NCBI GenBank assembly: GCA_030656555.1
Contig: JAUSPN010000032.1
Location: 1 to 60,879, forward strand
Source of the DNA: Candidatus Desulfaltia sp.
Lineage (GTDB): Bacteria; Desulfobacterota; Desulfobacteria; Desulfobacterales; ETH-SRB1
Length of the DNA stretch: 60,879 bases
Direction of reading: 5' to 3'
Below, piece after piece: positions 27,201 to 34,513 of this stretch. Each line of letters opens with the position of its first letter. Positions within the stretch are counted from its first letter, which is position 1. The notes under the pieces were generated by a model, which saw only the letters and a program-made list of their open reading frames with translations, was not told the DNA's origin and searched no databases. Made by a program: the position numbers and the translations under genes.

Positions 27201-27614
27201 AAAGGGAGCGCAGGCAATATCGGAGCTGTTGATTTGCAAGAGGCTGCATTTCAGCTTGAAAAAGCAAGCAGTAAAGGAGCACCAGGGGAAAATCTGGCAG
27301 ACAATGTGGCGGCGGCGCTGAACCAGGTGCTTGAATCTTTGCAGTCTCTTGCTGACATGGAAAAAAGCGAGCCGTCGGATGTTAAAGCCGGTTCTGTTGA
27401 TCCTGCAAAGGTCATGCTCTTATTAAAACAGCTTGCCGATGCCCTTGAACTTGCCGATCCTGAAGAAATTAATAGTAGTTTTATAGCCGTTAAGAAACAT
27501 CTGGATTTCTCAACATACCAGGAACTTGAAAACAGGTTAAATGATTATGATTATGGCAAGGCTCTGAAAAGCCTGGAAGAAATTGCGTCAAAGATGGACA
27601 GGCGGTTAAAATAA
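24231..27614 (+). CDS. Hybrid kinase with PhnD-like sensor, two receivers and Hpt
   Basis: From GTG 24231 (GAGGTGAG upstream; the frame is open to 24195) the 1127 residues run: signal/TM (about 5-26), PhnD-type periplasmic binding domain (35-310; VKIGVLAKRG, DFILANSSFYVEL), TM (about 325-348), HisKA with SHEIRTPMNG (His397), HATPase (DTGVGIAPEDL, GTGLGLSI), REC1 (Asp689 in IIDWRMPEMDG), REC2 (Asp832 in LMDVQMPKMDG) and Hpt (His988 in AHSLKGSAGN). A conserved tail of about 67 residues follows. It probably senses an oxyanion or small organic ligand and feeds a phosphorelay; the next gene, a receiver-phosphatase, is the likely output. Confidence 0.92.
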   Translation: MKIKHFSKLSVSIVCLTVALFFTLTAACIALANDDQVKIGVLAKRGIELCLEKWSPTAKYLTDKIPCKTFVIIPLEHEQVRLSVKKGEIDFILANSSFYVELEYQHGANRIATLKNWCFDNFYTEYWGVIFWKADRSDMRRINDLKGKSFAATAEGSFGGWRMGWRELKEKGINRYRDFKYLKFCETQDAVVYAVRDGEADAGTVRSDTFLRMHNEGKIDIQNFYVVHEQHGGEVVNCPPFPHSTRGYPEWPMAKLKHTPDKLAKEVAVALLEMPADSPAAIAAECGGWTIPMNYQSVHECLKYLKVEPYKDFGKITLTKVFKNYWYWFLSAAIIFVVMLGFIIAILRLNWGLSASRIRLEKEVSFREQAEIDLIKTKKAAESATEAKSSFLANMSHEIRTPMNGIIAAADLALSEDLPPKISHYLEIIQSSAYSLLELINDILDFSKVEAGRIDLESRPFMLDVVMDRVTDMFIKKASEKNIEFLVDMDLKTPNALTGDSLRLQQIIKNLVDNAIKFTKKGGIILVGVKALEEPSDQVTLAFFVKDTGVGIAPEDLCKLFKPFSQADVSTARKYAGTGLGLSICKQLVELMGGKIWVESDLGKGSTFHFTVVFKRRDKGHRRRLMPPLDIQKLKILVVDDRPDSRAIMQKMLESFGFNLELVSSGEEAIDMLYENHTMKEPFDLVIIDWRMPEMDGIEASRIIRQDLKLTIPIIMMTAFGREAEKLEAKKAGINTFLTKPIFQSTIFNAIMDAFGKESRETRPCKEITTKASIYKKHLKGVKILVAEDNPTNQEIAKAILEGAGIIIEIVNNGEEAVEAARKGRFDAVLMDVQMPKMDGYEATANIRKIPELKSLPIIAMTAHAMKGDEEKCLEAGMDAYISKPINQDRLFHTIWKTIKSQKGLPDDKESETVVQKEAMDTSVVATEVLPAKLPGINIQDALKALDIGADVFKRILIGFLRNNKDVSSNIKDLFDKKDWESLMHLAHSLKGSAGNIGAVDLQEAAFQLEKASSKGAPGENLADNVAAALNQVLESLQSLADMEKSEPSDVKAGSVDPAKVMLLLKQLADALELADPEEINSSFIAVKKHLDFSTYQELENRLNDYDYGKALKSLEEIASKMDRRLK

Positions 27615-27628
27615 AACAGGTGACAACC

Positions 27629-29200
27629 ATGAAAAAAGTTAAGCCTTTAGTTTTGATTGTTGATGATAATCCAATTAATATCGACCTGCTGGTGAATACA
27701 TTGAAAAACGATTACCGGTTGGGAATAGCCAAAAACGGGGCAAAAGCTATTGAATACGCAAACAAATACCTGCCGGAACTGATCCTTCTGGACATCATGA
27801 TGCCTGAAATGAATGGATATGAGGTATGCACCCGGCTGAAAGCTGCTATAAAAACCAAAGATATCCCGGTAATTTTCATCACTGCAATGAGTGAAGAGGG
27901 GCACAAAACCAGAGGATTTGAAGCAGGTGCGCTGGATTATATCACTAAACCGTTTCATGCAGCTGAAGTAAAAGCAAGGGTTAAGACACATCTGTCTCTT
28001 AAAGAAGCGCGTGATCAGGAAATATATATAGCCTCCAGAATTCAGCAAGCCCTTCTGCTCGGTCAACCCCCACATAATATTCAGGGAATTCAGATAGCCC
28101 ATTTAACAGCTGCTTCACAAAAGATTGACGGTGATTTTTACGATTTCTTTAAACACAGTGACCTGTGTTTTGACGTTGTGGTTGGAGATGTTATGGGCAA
28201 GGGAATCCCCGCAGCCATTTTGGGTGCGGCATTAAAGAGTCATCTTTTGCGTGTTTTGAATGAACTAAGTTTTTTAACCAACAAGAATAATCTACCTGAG
28301 CCGGCTCAAATTATTTCATCTCTACACAAACAAGTGATCGATCAGATCGAGGATTTGGAAACCTTTGCAACCCTGTGTTATGCGAGATTCGATATGGCCA
28401 GATATGTGTATAGCTTTGTTGATTGCGGTCATATGAGGACTATTCACTTTAATAATGATACAAACAACTGCAGCCTGCTCCGCGGGGTTAATATGCCACT
28501 TGGTTTTCCGGAAAAGGAACCATTCAGGCAGAAAACCGTTCGATTCAAACCAGGAGACCTTTTTGTGTTCTATTCAGACGGCATAACAGAATCCAAAAAT
28601 CGGGACGGCAATCTTTATGGCGAGAAACGTCTGGTCGATTTTGTACAGATAAACGCAAAAATTGAGCCGGAAAATCTTATAAACGGTATATGGAACGACA
28701 TTGTCGCATTTTCAGAATCCGAAACCTTTGATGATGATGTTACATGCGTTTTGGTCAAGATTGATAAGATGGCATCATACTCCGCTCTGCCAACCAAGTC
28801 AAAACTTGAGATAATAAGCGACCTGAAAGAGCTGGAAAGGGTCAGAGCCTTTGCCAGAGAGTTTTGCGCCGGGGTAGAGGATTATCCATTGGATGCAAAG
28901 CGTATAGGCATGATCGAACTGGCTGTTACCGAAGTTACGGTAAATATAATTAAACATGCATATAAAAGCCGCAGCGGTGAAATGATTCAGATCAATGCCG
29001 AAGCATCGGCTGATGAAATTGAGATTCGGTTTTACGACCGGGGCGAACGGTTCGAGCCGAAATCGGTTCCACAGCCGGTATTTGACGGATCACATGAAGG
29101 TGGATTTGGTCTTCACATAATTGCTCATGCTGTAGACGAAGTGCTATATTCTCGGGATGATCAAGGTAAAAATTGCACCTGTTTGAAAATTAAACTATAG
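27629..29200 (+). CDS. Response regulator with PP2C phosphatase and anti-sigma-type kinase domains
   Basis: The 523 residues run: receiver (phospho-acceptor Asp55 in LILLDIMMPEMNG, Lys in YITKPFHA), SpoIIE-type PP2C phosphatase (about 150-385; DGDFYDFF and GDVMGKGIPAAI bind metal, FYSDGITE) and a C-terminal HATPase of the RsbW/SpoIIAB type (ELAVTEVTVNIIKHAY N-box, GGFGLHII). Phosphatase and kinase against STAS proteins are thus joined in one receiver-controlled protein. The frame begins at GTG 27620, but AGGTGA sits correctly before ATG 27629. The TAG stop is part of the MITE-like element that follows. Confidence 0.92.
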   Translation: MKKVKPLVLIVDDNPINIDLLVNTLKNDYRLGIAKNGAKAIEYANKYLPELILLDIMMPEMNGYEVCTRLKAAIKTKDIPVIFITAMSEEGHKTRGFEAGALDYITKPFHAAEVKARVKTHLSLKEARDQEIYIASRIQQALLLGQPPHNIQGIQIAHLTAASQKIDGDFYDFFKHSDLCFDVVVGDVMGKGIPAAILGAALKSHLLRVLNELSFLTNKNNLPEPAQIISSLHKQVIDQIEDLETFATLCYARFDMARYVYSFVDCGHMRTIHFNNDTNNCSLLRGVNMPLGFPEKEPFRQKTVRFKPGDLFVFYSDGITESKNRDGNLYGEKRLVDFVQINAKIEPENLINGIWNDIVAFSESETFDDDVTCVLVKIDKMASYSALPTKSKLEIISDLKELERVRAFAREFCAGVEDYPLDAKRIGMIELAVTEVTVNIIKHAYKSRSGEMIQINAEASADEIEIRFYDRGERFEPKSVPQPVFDGSHEGGFGLHIIAHAVDEVLYSRDDQGKNCTCLKIKL

Positions 29201-29320
29201 ATTTTCAGATAAATAATTTCACTGCGTTATCGGTCGGACTTCTCGACTACGTACTGACATGTACGACTTACTCGAAGTCTTCCCTTTAGCCTTGTGAAAT
29301 GAATTATCTGAAAGTCTATA
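29196..29320. mobile_element. MITE-like 125-bp palindromic element
   Basis: The ends are 27-bp terminal inverted repeats that match at 24 of 27 positions: TATAGATTTTCAGATAAATA... and the reverse complement of ...TTATCTGAAAGTCTATA. The interior has a second imperfect palindrome around GACTTCTCGACTACGTAC and GTACGACTTACTCGAAGTC. No coding capacity. It fills the gap between the phosphatase and STAS genes and its first bases contain the phosphatase stop codon. Confidence 0.65.
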
Positions 29321-29336
29321 ACCGGAGGTAATTAAG

Positions 29337-29672
29337 ATGGAATTAAGCACGGAAGAAATTGGTGACATTACTGTTGTAGCAGTGCTAACAGAAGTTCTTG
29401 ACGCCGGCAATGCTGATGAATTCAAGACAGGCTTTGCTTCTATACTTAATGAAAGCAATAAAATGGTATTTGAAATGAGTCGTGTAAGATTTGTCGACAG
29501 CTCCGGTTGCGGAACACTGCTGTTTTGCCAAAAGCAGTTAAGTAAGCTGGGAGGCAACCTCAAACTCTGCGGAGTTCAGGAGTCGGTTCGTTCACTATTT
29601 GAGCTTGTTCGGATGGATAGAATAATTGATATTTTTGACTCAAAAGAAGAGACTATTAAGTCATTTCAATAG
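29337..29672 (+). CDS. STAS domain anti-sigma factor antagonist-like protein 1
   Basis: The 111 residues form a single STAS domain of the SpoIIAA/RsbV type. The phospho-acceptor Ser follows Asp in FVDSSGCGTLL (about residue 57). Such proteins, when unphosphorylated, bind an anti-sigma kinase. The neighbouring phosphatase/kinase protein is the obvious partner. A good GGAGG lies ahead of ATG. No sigma factor or separate anti-sigma factor is encoded in this window, so the downstream target is unknown. Confidence 0.92.
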   Translation: MELSTEEIGDITVVAVLTEVLDAGNADEFKTGFASILNESNKMVFEMSRVRFVDSSGCGTLLFCQKQLSKLGGNLKLCGVQESVRSLFELVRMDRIIDIFDSKEETIKSFQ

Positions 29673-29681
29673 GTTAAGTCA

Positions 29682-31910
29682 ATGAGAAACCCGATTGATG
29701 AATTTTTGAAAAGCACAAGAATGCGAACCAAGATGTTTGTAGTCACCGTTGTCCTCGTGGGTTTCTTTATGGGTCTTAGTCTTTATCAGAGCCTTATAAT
29801 ACATAAAAAGACCGCTATGGACCAGGTAACACGCTCTTCATACAACCTCATGGAAAATATTTACAGCGCTATCAAGTTCCCCATGTCGATAGGAGATGAG
29901 AAAACAATAAAAGAGCAGATGAAACATGTCAAAGAACATATAGACGACATCCAGGTCTACATTTTAGACTTTCGCCAGCAAATCTCTTATGCATCAGAAA
30001 AGGAACGCGTTAACAGTAGCATGGAAAAGTATCTCAATGGAAACGAGTCGCGCAAGGCTTTGGTTCAAGCGCTGGCAACCGGTAAAGCCCCTGGAGAATC
30101 ATTTCCAGACATAGAGAACAAAAAACCTTTTCTGGTAACCATTAAACCGATTCTTAATGAATCATCCTGCCGCCACTGTCATGGAACCGGCAGAAAGGTC
30201 CTTGGCGCAACGGTCATCAAACAGCATGTCGGGGATGTACTTGCGGCAATTGTTCAGACCAGAAACAGACTTGTTATCTATTTTGCGACCGCTCTTGTCG
30301 GACTGGTGCTCTTCATCAATTTTTTCTTTTCCAGGCTGGTTTCACAGCGTATCCGCCTGCTTGGGAAAAAAACCGGCCAGGTAGCCGCAGGTGATGTTAC
30401 TGTAAAGGTTATCGATGATCATCAAGACTCGATCGGAGCATTGTCTCGCAACTTCAACCAAATGGTAAAAAGCATACGAGACCGGATGGAATATGCCAAC
30501 AGCCTCAAGCTCGGGATTTCCGATCCCTTCTTCACAGTCGATCCGGAGATGAATGTGGTATTCATAAATGAGGCTGCAGCACGTCTGGTAGGTTTGTCAC
30601 ATGAAGAGGCAACTGGAATGCCGTGTTGCGAAGTGTTTCATGGTTCGATCTGCAAAGACGAGTGCCCTATAAAAAAGGCTCTGGAAACTGGTGAGGCTAC
30701 AGTGGGCCAACGGGCAACCATAAAAAATCAAAAAGGCCGCGAGATCCCAATAATGGCCAGCTCCGCTCTCCTGAAGGATTCTTTAGGAAAAGTTCTGGGC
30801 GGATTCGAGATCATCCGCGATTTGACCGCTGAGGTTGAAGCAGAAAAGAGGCTTAAGCACGCGTACATTCGGGAAGGGAAGGCTAAACTGGCCGCTGAAG
30901 CCGCTGCCAGAGCCAAGAGCGACTTTTTGGCCAATATGAGCCATGAAATTAGGACACCCATGAACGGGGTCATAGCCGCCACCGACCTGGCGATGGGTGA
31001 GGATTCCCCTCCCAAAGTGAAGCATTATTTGGGGATAATTCAATCGTCAGCCTATTCACTGCTGGAAATCATTAATGACATCCTCGATTTTTCAAAGATC
31101 GAAGCTAATAAGCTCAACATAGAAACACACCCTTTTTTGTTAGACGAGGTAATAGATAGAGTAAATAACATGTTTATGAGTAAGGCTGTCAAGAAGGGGA
31201 TCGAGCTTCTCGTTGATATTGATCTTGAAGCGCCAAATGCTCTTGTCGGCGATTCTTTGCGTCTTCAGCAAGTTATCAAGAATTTGGTAGACAACGCAAT
31301 TAAGTTCACAAAAAAGGGCGGCAGCATCCTTGTTGGAGTAAAGACTTTGGGGAAAACGTCAGACATGGCAACACTTGAATTTTTTATAAAAGACACCGGT
31401 GTTGGGATAACGCCTGAATACGTCGACAAACTTTTTAAACCTTTCACCCAGGCTGATACCTCATCCACGCGAAAACATACCGGCACAGGATTGGGGCTTA
31501 GCATCTGCAAGCGGCTTGTGGAGTTGATGGACGGCAGGATCTGGTTTGAGAGCGAATCAGGCAAGGGAAGTACTTTCAGCTTCACAGTGCGTCTCGGTCG
31601 GCAATCTGCGGATCAGAAACGAAAGTTCGTGGTTCCTGGTAAAACAGTTGTTCAGGAAGAAGCTATGTATACCCAGGTTATTGCAACCGAGGTTCTTCAG
31701 ACAAAGGTTATGCCTTTGTTGAAACAGCTTGCCGGTGCCCTTGAACTTGCCGATCCTGAAGAAATTAATATTAGTTTTAAAGCTGTTAAGGAACATATGG
31801 ATTTCTCAACACTCCGAGAGCTTGAAAATCAATTAAATGATTATGATTACGGTAAGGCTCTGAAAAGCCTGGAAGAAATTGCGGCAAATATAGGCGGTCG
31901 GTTAAATTAA
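29682..31910 (+). CDS. Sensor histidine kinase with CxxCH motif in the periplasmic sensor
   Basis: The 742 residues run: TM1 (18-38), periplasmic domain with CRHCH (Cys163-His167), a c-type haem attachment motif in the setting PILNESSCRHCHG, TM2 (about 205-225), HAMP, PAS with a Cys cluster (PCCEVFHGSICKDECP), HisKA (SHEIRTPMNG), and HATPase (DTGVGITPEYV, GTGLGLSI). It has no receiver or Hpt. The kinase core and the last 67 residues are close copies of the kinase at 24231, so it is a duplicate from which REC-REC-Hpt was lost. It may sense redox state through haem. It lies between two STAS genes. Confidence 0.92.
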   Translation: MRNPIDEFLKSTRMRTKMFVVTVVLVGFFMGLSLYQSLIIHKKTAMDQVTRSSYNLMENIYSAIKFPMSIGDEKTIKEQMKHVKEHIDDIQVYILDFRQQISYASEKERVNSSMEKYLNGNESRKALVQALATGKAPGESFPDIENKKPFLVTIKPILNESSCRHCHGTGRKVLGATVIKQHVGDVLAAIVQTRNRLVIYFATALVGLVLFINFFFSRLVSQRIRLLGKKTGQVAAGDVTVKVIDDHQDSIGALSRNFNQMVKSIRDRMEYANSLKLGISDPFFTVDPEMNVVFINEAAARLVGLSHEEATGMPCCEVFHGSICKDECPIKKALETGEATVGQRATIKNQKGREIPIMASSALLKDSLGKVLGGFEIIRDLTAEVEAEKRLKHAYIREGKAKLAAEAAARAKSDFLANMSHEIRTPMNGVIAATDLAMGEDSPPKVKHYLGIIQSSAYSLLEIINDILDFSKIEANKLNIETHPFLLDEVIDRVNNMFMSKAVKKGIELLVDIDLEAPNALVGDSLRLQQVIKNLVDNAIKFTKKGGSILVGVKTLGKTSDMATLEFFIKDTGVGITPEYVDKLFKPFTQADTSSTRKHTGTGLGLSICKRLVELMDGRIWFESESGKGSTFSFTVRLGRQSADQKRKFVVPGKTVVQEEAMYTQVIATEVLQTKVMPLLKQLAGALELADPEEINISFKAVKEHMDFSTLRELENQLNDYDYGKALKSLEEIAANIGGRLN

Positions 31911-31930
31911 GCTTGGCAGAGGTAGTTGAT

Positions 31931-32263
31931 ATGGAATTAAGCACCGAAAATATTGATGATGTTACTGTTATTTCATTGCTGACGGAAGTGCTGGATGCTT
32001 CTAATGCCGATGAATTCAAAACAGGCTTTGCTTCCATAGCTGAAGAAAGCAAAAAGATAATATTAGAGTTGAGCCGGGTGAGATTTGTTGACAGTTACGG
32101 ATGCGTGAGTCTTTTATCATGCCTTAGGCGGGCCAAGGGTTCTGGTGGAGACCTGAAGATATGCAGAGTGCAGGAAACAGTCGGCGCAGTATTTGAACTT
32201 GTCCGGTTGGACAAAGCAATTGATGTCTTTGAATCAAGAGAAGAGGCAATAAAGGCATTTTAA
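31931..32263 (+). CDS. STAS domain anti-sigma factor antagonist-like protein 2
   Basis: A 110-residue STAS domain, a close paralogue of the one at 29337 (ELSTENIDDVTVI...LTEVLDASNADEFKTGFAS). The acceptor Ser after Asp is kept in FVDSYGCVSLL, with Tyr instead of Ser at the next position. The frame opens at TTG 31913, but GAGGT precedes ATG 31931 and the paralogue aligns from there, so that start is used. Confidence 0.92.
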   Translation: MELSTENIDDVTVISLLTEVLDASNADEFKTGFASIAEESKKIILELSRVRFVDSYGCVSLLSCLRRAKGSGGDLKICRVQETVGAVFELVRLDKAIDVFESREEAIKAF

Positions 32264-32268
32264 CTTTG

Positions 32269-33543
32269 CTAAGACCCGTAATAATTAATTAAAATCTGTT
32301 CAATCTTTTCTTCGAGCATTTCATATGAAAGATAACGCCATCCAAGCATATAGTTTTTTTCAGCCATTTGAGCAATACGTTCAGGGTTTTTTAACAGATC
32401 GTTTATGTCGTCTATAGTTTTTTGTGTTATATAGCTGTTAAAAGAAACTACATCAAAACCTTTTGGTTCAATGTCTGACACAAAAATTGAATATCTGTTA
32501 ACAGCTATGGGCTTTCTGAAATATATGGATTCGACAAAGGCATTGCCGTATCCTTCATATGCAGACGGATAGGTTACAAGATTTGCGTGTTGATACACAT
32601 CCCATAATGTGTATATCTTCCTCCCGTTTTCATCAAACCCCCTTTTTAATCCGATCCTGTCGGATATTATTTTAAGATCAACACCTATTAATTTTACGAA
32701 CTCTTCAATGCGCATTAAATAATCCTGACCTTCATCTCCGGCTTTATGGCTTATCACAAGGGAAGCCTTTGGGCGGTCAAGCCTTTTTACAATTTCAGCG
32801 GCGGTTTCTATCCCTTTTCTTGAAATAACCCTTGTTGGTTGAAGTACCAAAAGAGAGTCCTCGTCAAGGCCGATTTCTTTTTTTAAATCGCGATTATAAT
32901 CATCTATTTGTGGGGGGAGAACTTTAAAGTCAAGAACATTTGGAATTAACGTCCAGCTTGCGCCTGTAAAACTGCCAAACTTTTGTCCGGCTATAGAATT
33001 AATTACCACATGTTGTATCTTTGGATGAACCGGCGGAAATGCGGCTCTTAAATAGTCTGTAGCAAGCGGGCTGTAGAATCTTTCCCTTTCCCAGAAGAAG
33101 TCATGATGATGAGCTATTGTGGGTATTCCTGTTTCAATTATAAATTCTGTTATCGCAAGACCGAGCGGGATATTTACAGGAATTGCCAGAGCATTTTCTA
33201 CAACCAGGATTTCAAACCCAAAATTTGAATGGAATTTTGCAATCTCAACTTTCAGCTCTTCTTTAATCTGCTGAATTCTTCTGCTGATTGCAGGGGTGCG
33301 TTTTTTTTCTACGAAAATAGCCTGTTGTATTTCAACTATTTCTTCGTGATTAAAAAATGCTTTAGGCGCAAGATGAGAGATTTCGGGATCGGTATCAAGC
33401 AGTCCTGCCATAAAATATACAGGACAACCCTTTGAGGTAAGCATCTCAGCCCATTTTTGTGTTTCAAGCGAAACCCCGTCTAACCCGGCAAATCTTGTAG
33501 AAATAAACCCGAATGAAGGTTTTTTGCGATCCCAAATGCTCAT
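32269..33543 (-). CDS. Glycosyltransferase, GT4-like
   Basis: A 424-residue GT-B protein. N-terminal FISTRFAGLDGVSLETQKWA is the acceptor-domain glycine-rich loop, and the C-terminal lobe carries LQPTRVISRKGIETAAEIV and the nucleotide-sugar segment YPSAYEGYGNAFVESIYFRKPI with the ExxxxxxE pattern of retaining GT4 enzymes. Donor and acceptor cannot be told from sequence. It ends next to the last STAS gene on the opposite strand and is followed upstream by tatA, 33 bases away. Confidence 0.88.
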   Translation of the reverse strand: MSIWDRKKPSFGFISTRFAGLDGVSLETQKWAEMLTSKGCPVYFMAGLLDTDPEISHLAPKAFFNHEEIVEIQQAIFVEKKRTPAISRRIQQIKEELKVEIAKFHSNFGFEILVVENALAIPVNIPLGLAITEFIIETGIPTIAHHHDFFWERERFYSPLATDYLRAAFPPVHPKIQHVVINSIAGQKFGSFTGASWTLIPNVLDFKVLPPQIDDYNRDLKKEIGLDEDSLLVLQPTRVISRKGIETAAEIVKRLDRPKASLVISHKAGDEGQDYLMRIEEFVKLIGVDLKIISDRIGLKRGFDENGRKIYTLWDVYQHANLVTYPSAYEGYGNAFVESIYFRKPIAVNRYSIFVSDIEPKGFDVVSFNSYITQKTIDDINDLLKNPERIAQMAEKNYMLGWRYLSYEMLEEKIEQILINYYGS

Positions 33544-33576
33544 GATAAGTTTTTTAGTATGAATAATAGAAATAGA

Positions 33577-33759
33577 TTAGGATTTATTTCCTTCATCAAT
33601 TTTTTCGTTCTTTTTTTCCTCTTTTTCTGTTGTGGCACCCTTGAAGTTCTTTATGGCCTTGCCCACTCCTGCTCCAATTTCAGGAAGTTTGCCGGCCCCA
33701 AAAATTATCAGAATGATAACGAGAATAATGATTAGTTCAGGCATTCCGATTCCAAACAT
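33577..33759 (-). CDS. tatA: Sec-independent protein translocase subunit TatA/E
   Basis: The 60 residues have the TatA plan: a short hydrophobic N-terminal helix ([14 protein letters not shown]), the hinge GAGKLPEIG, an amphipathic helix ([11 protein letters not shown]) and a charged tail. It exports folded redox proteins across the inner membrane. AGGAGG precedes ATG. tatB and tatC are not in the window. Confidence 0.93.
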   Translation of the reverse strand: MFGIGMPELIIILVIILIIFGAGKLPEIGAGVGKAIKNFKGATTEKEEKKNEKIDEGNKS

Positions 33760-33789
33760 AGAATCCTCCTATTTGTTTAGTCTGATTAT

Positions 33790-33911
33790 GAGACCTTTGC
33801 AAAACCGATGTTTTAGCCGTTCTGAGAGGTGATGCGACTTATTAACGTATTAGTATTATGAGATTGCTTTGCTTCGCTCGCAATGACAATATAGGCATTT
33901 TTCAAAGGTCT
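33790..33911. repeat. Inverted repeat upstream of tatA
   Basis: The arms GAGACCTTTGCAAAA (33790-33804) and TTTTTCAAAGGTC (33898-33910) enclose AGATTGCTTTGCTTCGCTCG with CAATGACA (33861-33887), the core of a widely dispersed bacterial palindrome. A related core is at 55906-55939, and a partial arm (TTTTTCAAAGGTCTC) at 41502-41516. No gene is seen in the gap from here to ssrA. Confidence 0.65.
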
Positions 33912-34071
33912 AATTGTTTGTTGGTTAACGTCAAAAAGCTGAAAAACACATTGTATGTTAAACAGCGGCTAATATTGATTTTTTATTTATAAAACATAAC
34001 ACCGGCTTGTTTATGTGTCAATCATTTACAGCTATTTATAATTATCTGTCTATAATGTTTAAGCGAAAAGT

Positions 34072-34100
34072 TTGACAAATTGAACGCGCTGGTTTAATAT
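34072..34100 (+). promoter_or_regulatory. Strong sigma70-type promoter of ssrA
   Basis: TTGACA (34072-34077), 17-bp spacer, TAATAT (34095-34100), about 55 bp before the mature 5' end of tmRNA. Both hexamers and spacing are near ideal. Confidence 0.8.
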
Positions 34101-34155
34101 ATAATATAAAGTTTTTTTAATACGTCTGTGTTTTCACCCTTTTTCGTTTTTTATG

Positions 34156-34508
34156 GGGGGCGAAACGGCTTCGACGGGGATAAGGAAGCTAAGGTTGCAT
34201 ATCGAGCTCCTGTCAGCTCGTAAAAATGGCGGGGATTTAAAATAATCGCAAATGATTATAACTACGCTTTAGCCGCTTAGACGGCTAACGTCCTGTCGGA
34301 TTATTCCTGCGTATCCGATAAGGGCGCCGATTAGCAGGATAGCCGTCCGGATTGCCTGTTAAAGGATTGGCGAAATTTTACAGGATAGTCTTTCAAGTAG
34401 CCTGCCTAAGGGGGACTTGAAAAGGCGAAAGCTAAAGCTTGGGCTAAATATGTAGATACCTTTGTGGAATATTACCGGACGCGGGTTCGACTCCCGCCGC
34501 CTCCACCA
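34156..34508 (+). ncRNA. ssrA: Transfer-messenger RNA
   Basis: The 5' end GGGGGCGAAACGGCTTCGAC and the 3' tRNA-like end GCGGGTTCGACTCCCGCCGC-CTCCACCA are diagnostic; the acceptor stem GGGGGCG pairs with CGCCTCC (one G-U) and CCA is encoded. The tag frame 34248-34280 reads ANDYNYALAA followed by TAG, the normal proteolysis tag length. It rescues stalled ribosomes together with SmpB. This is the one-piece form. It lies convergent to cbiA/dsrN with only five bases between, and no clear terminator separates them. Confidence 0.97.
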
Positions 34509-34513
34509 TAATT

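Noticed and set aside
31931-32263. Loss of the phospho-acceptor in the second STAS protein (DSYG instead of DSSG)
   Set aside because: In SpoIIAA and RsbV the phosphorylated Ser is the one directly after Asp; it is kept here. Only the following residue differs.
34156-34508. Two-piece (permuted) tmRNA
   Set aside because: The 5' and 3' acceptor arms and the tag frame are in the normal one-piece order.
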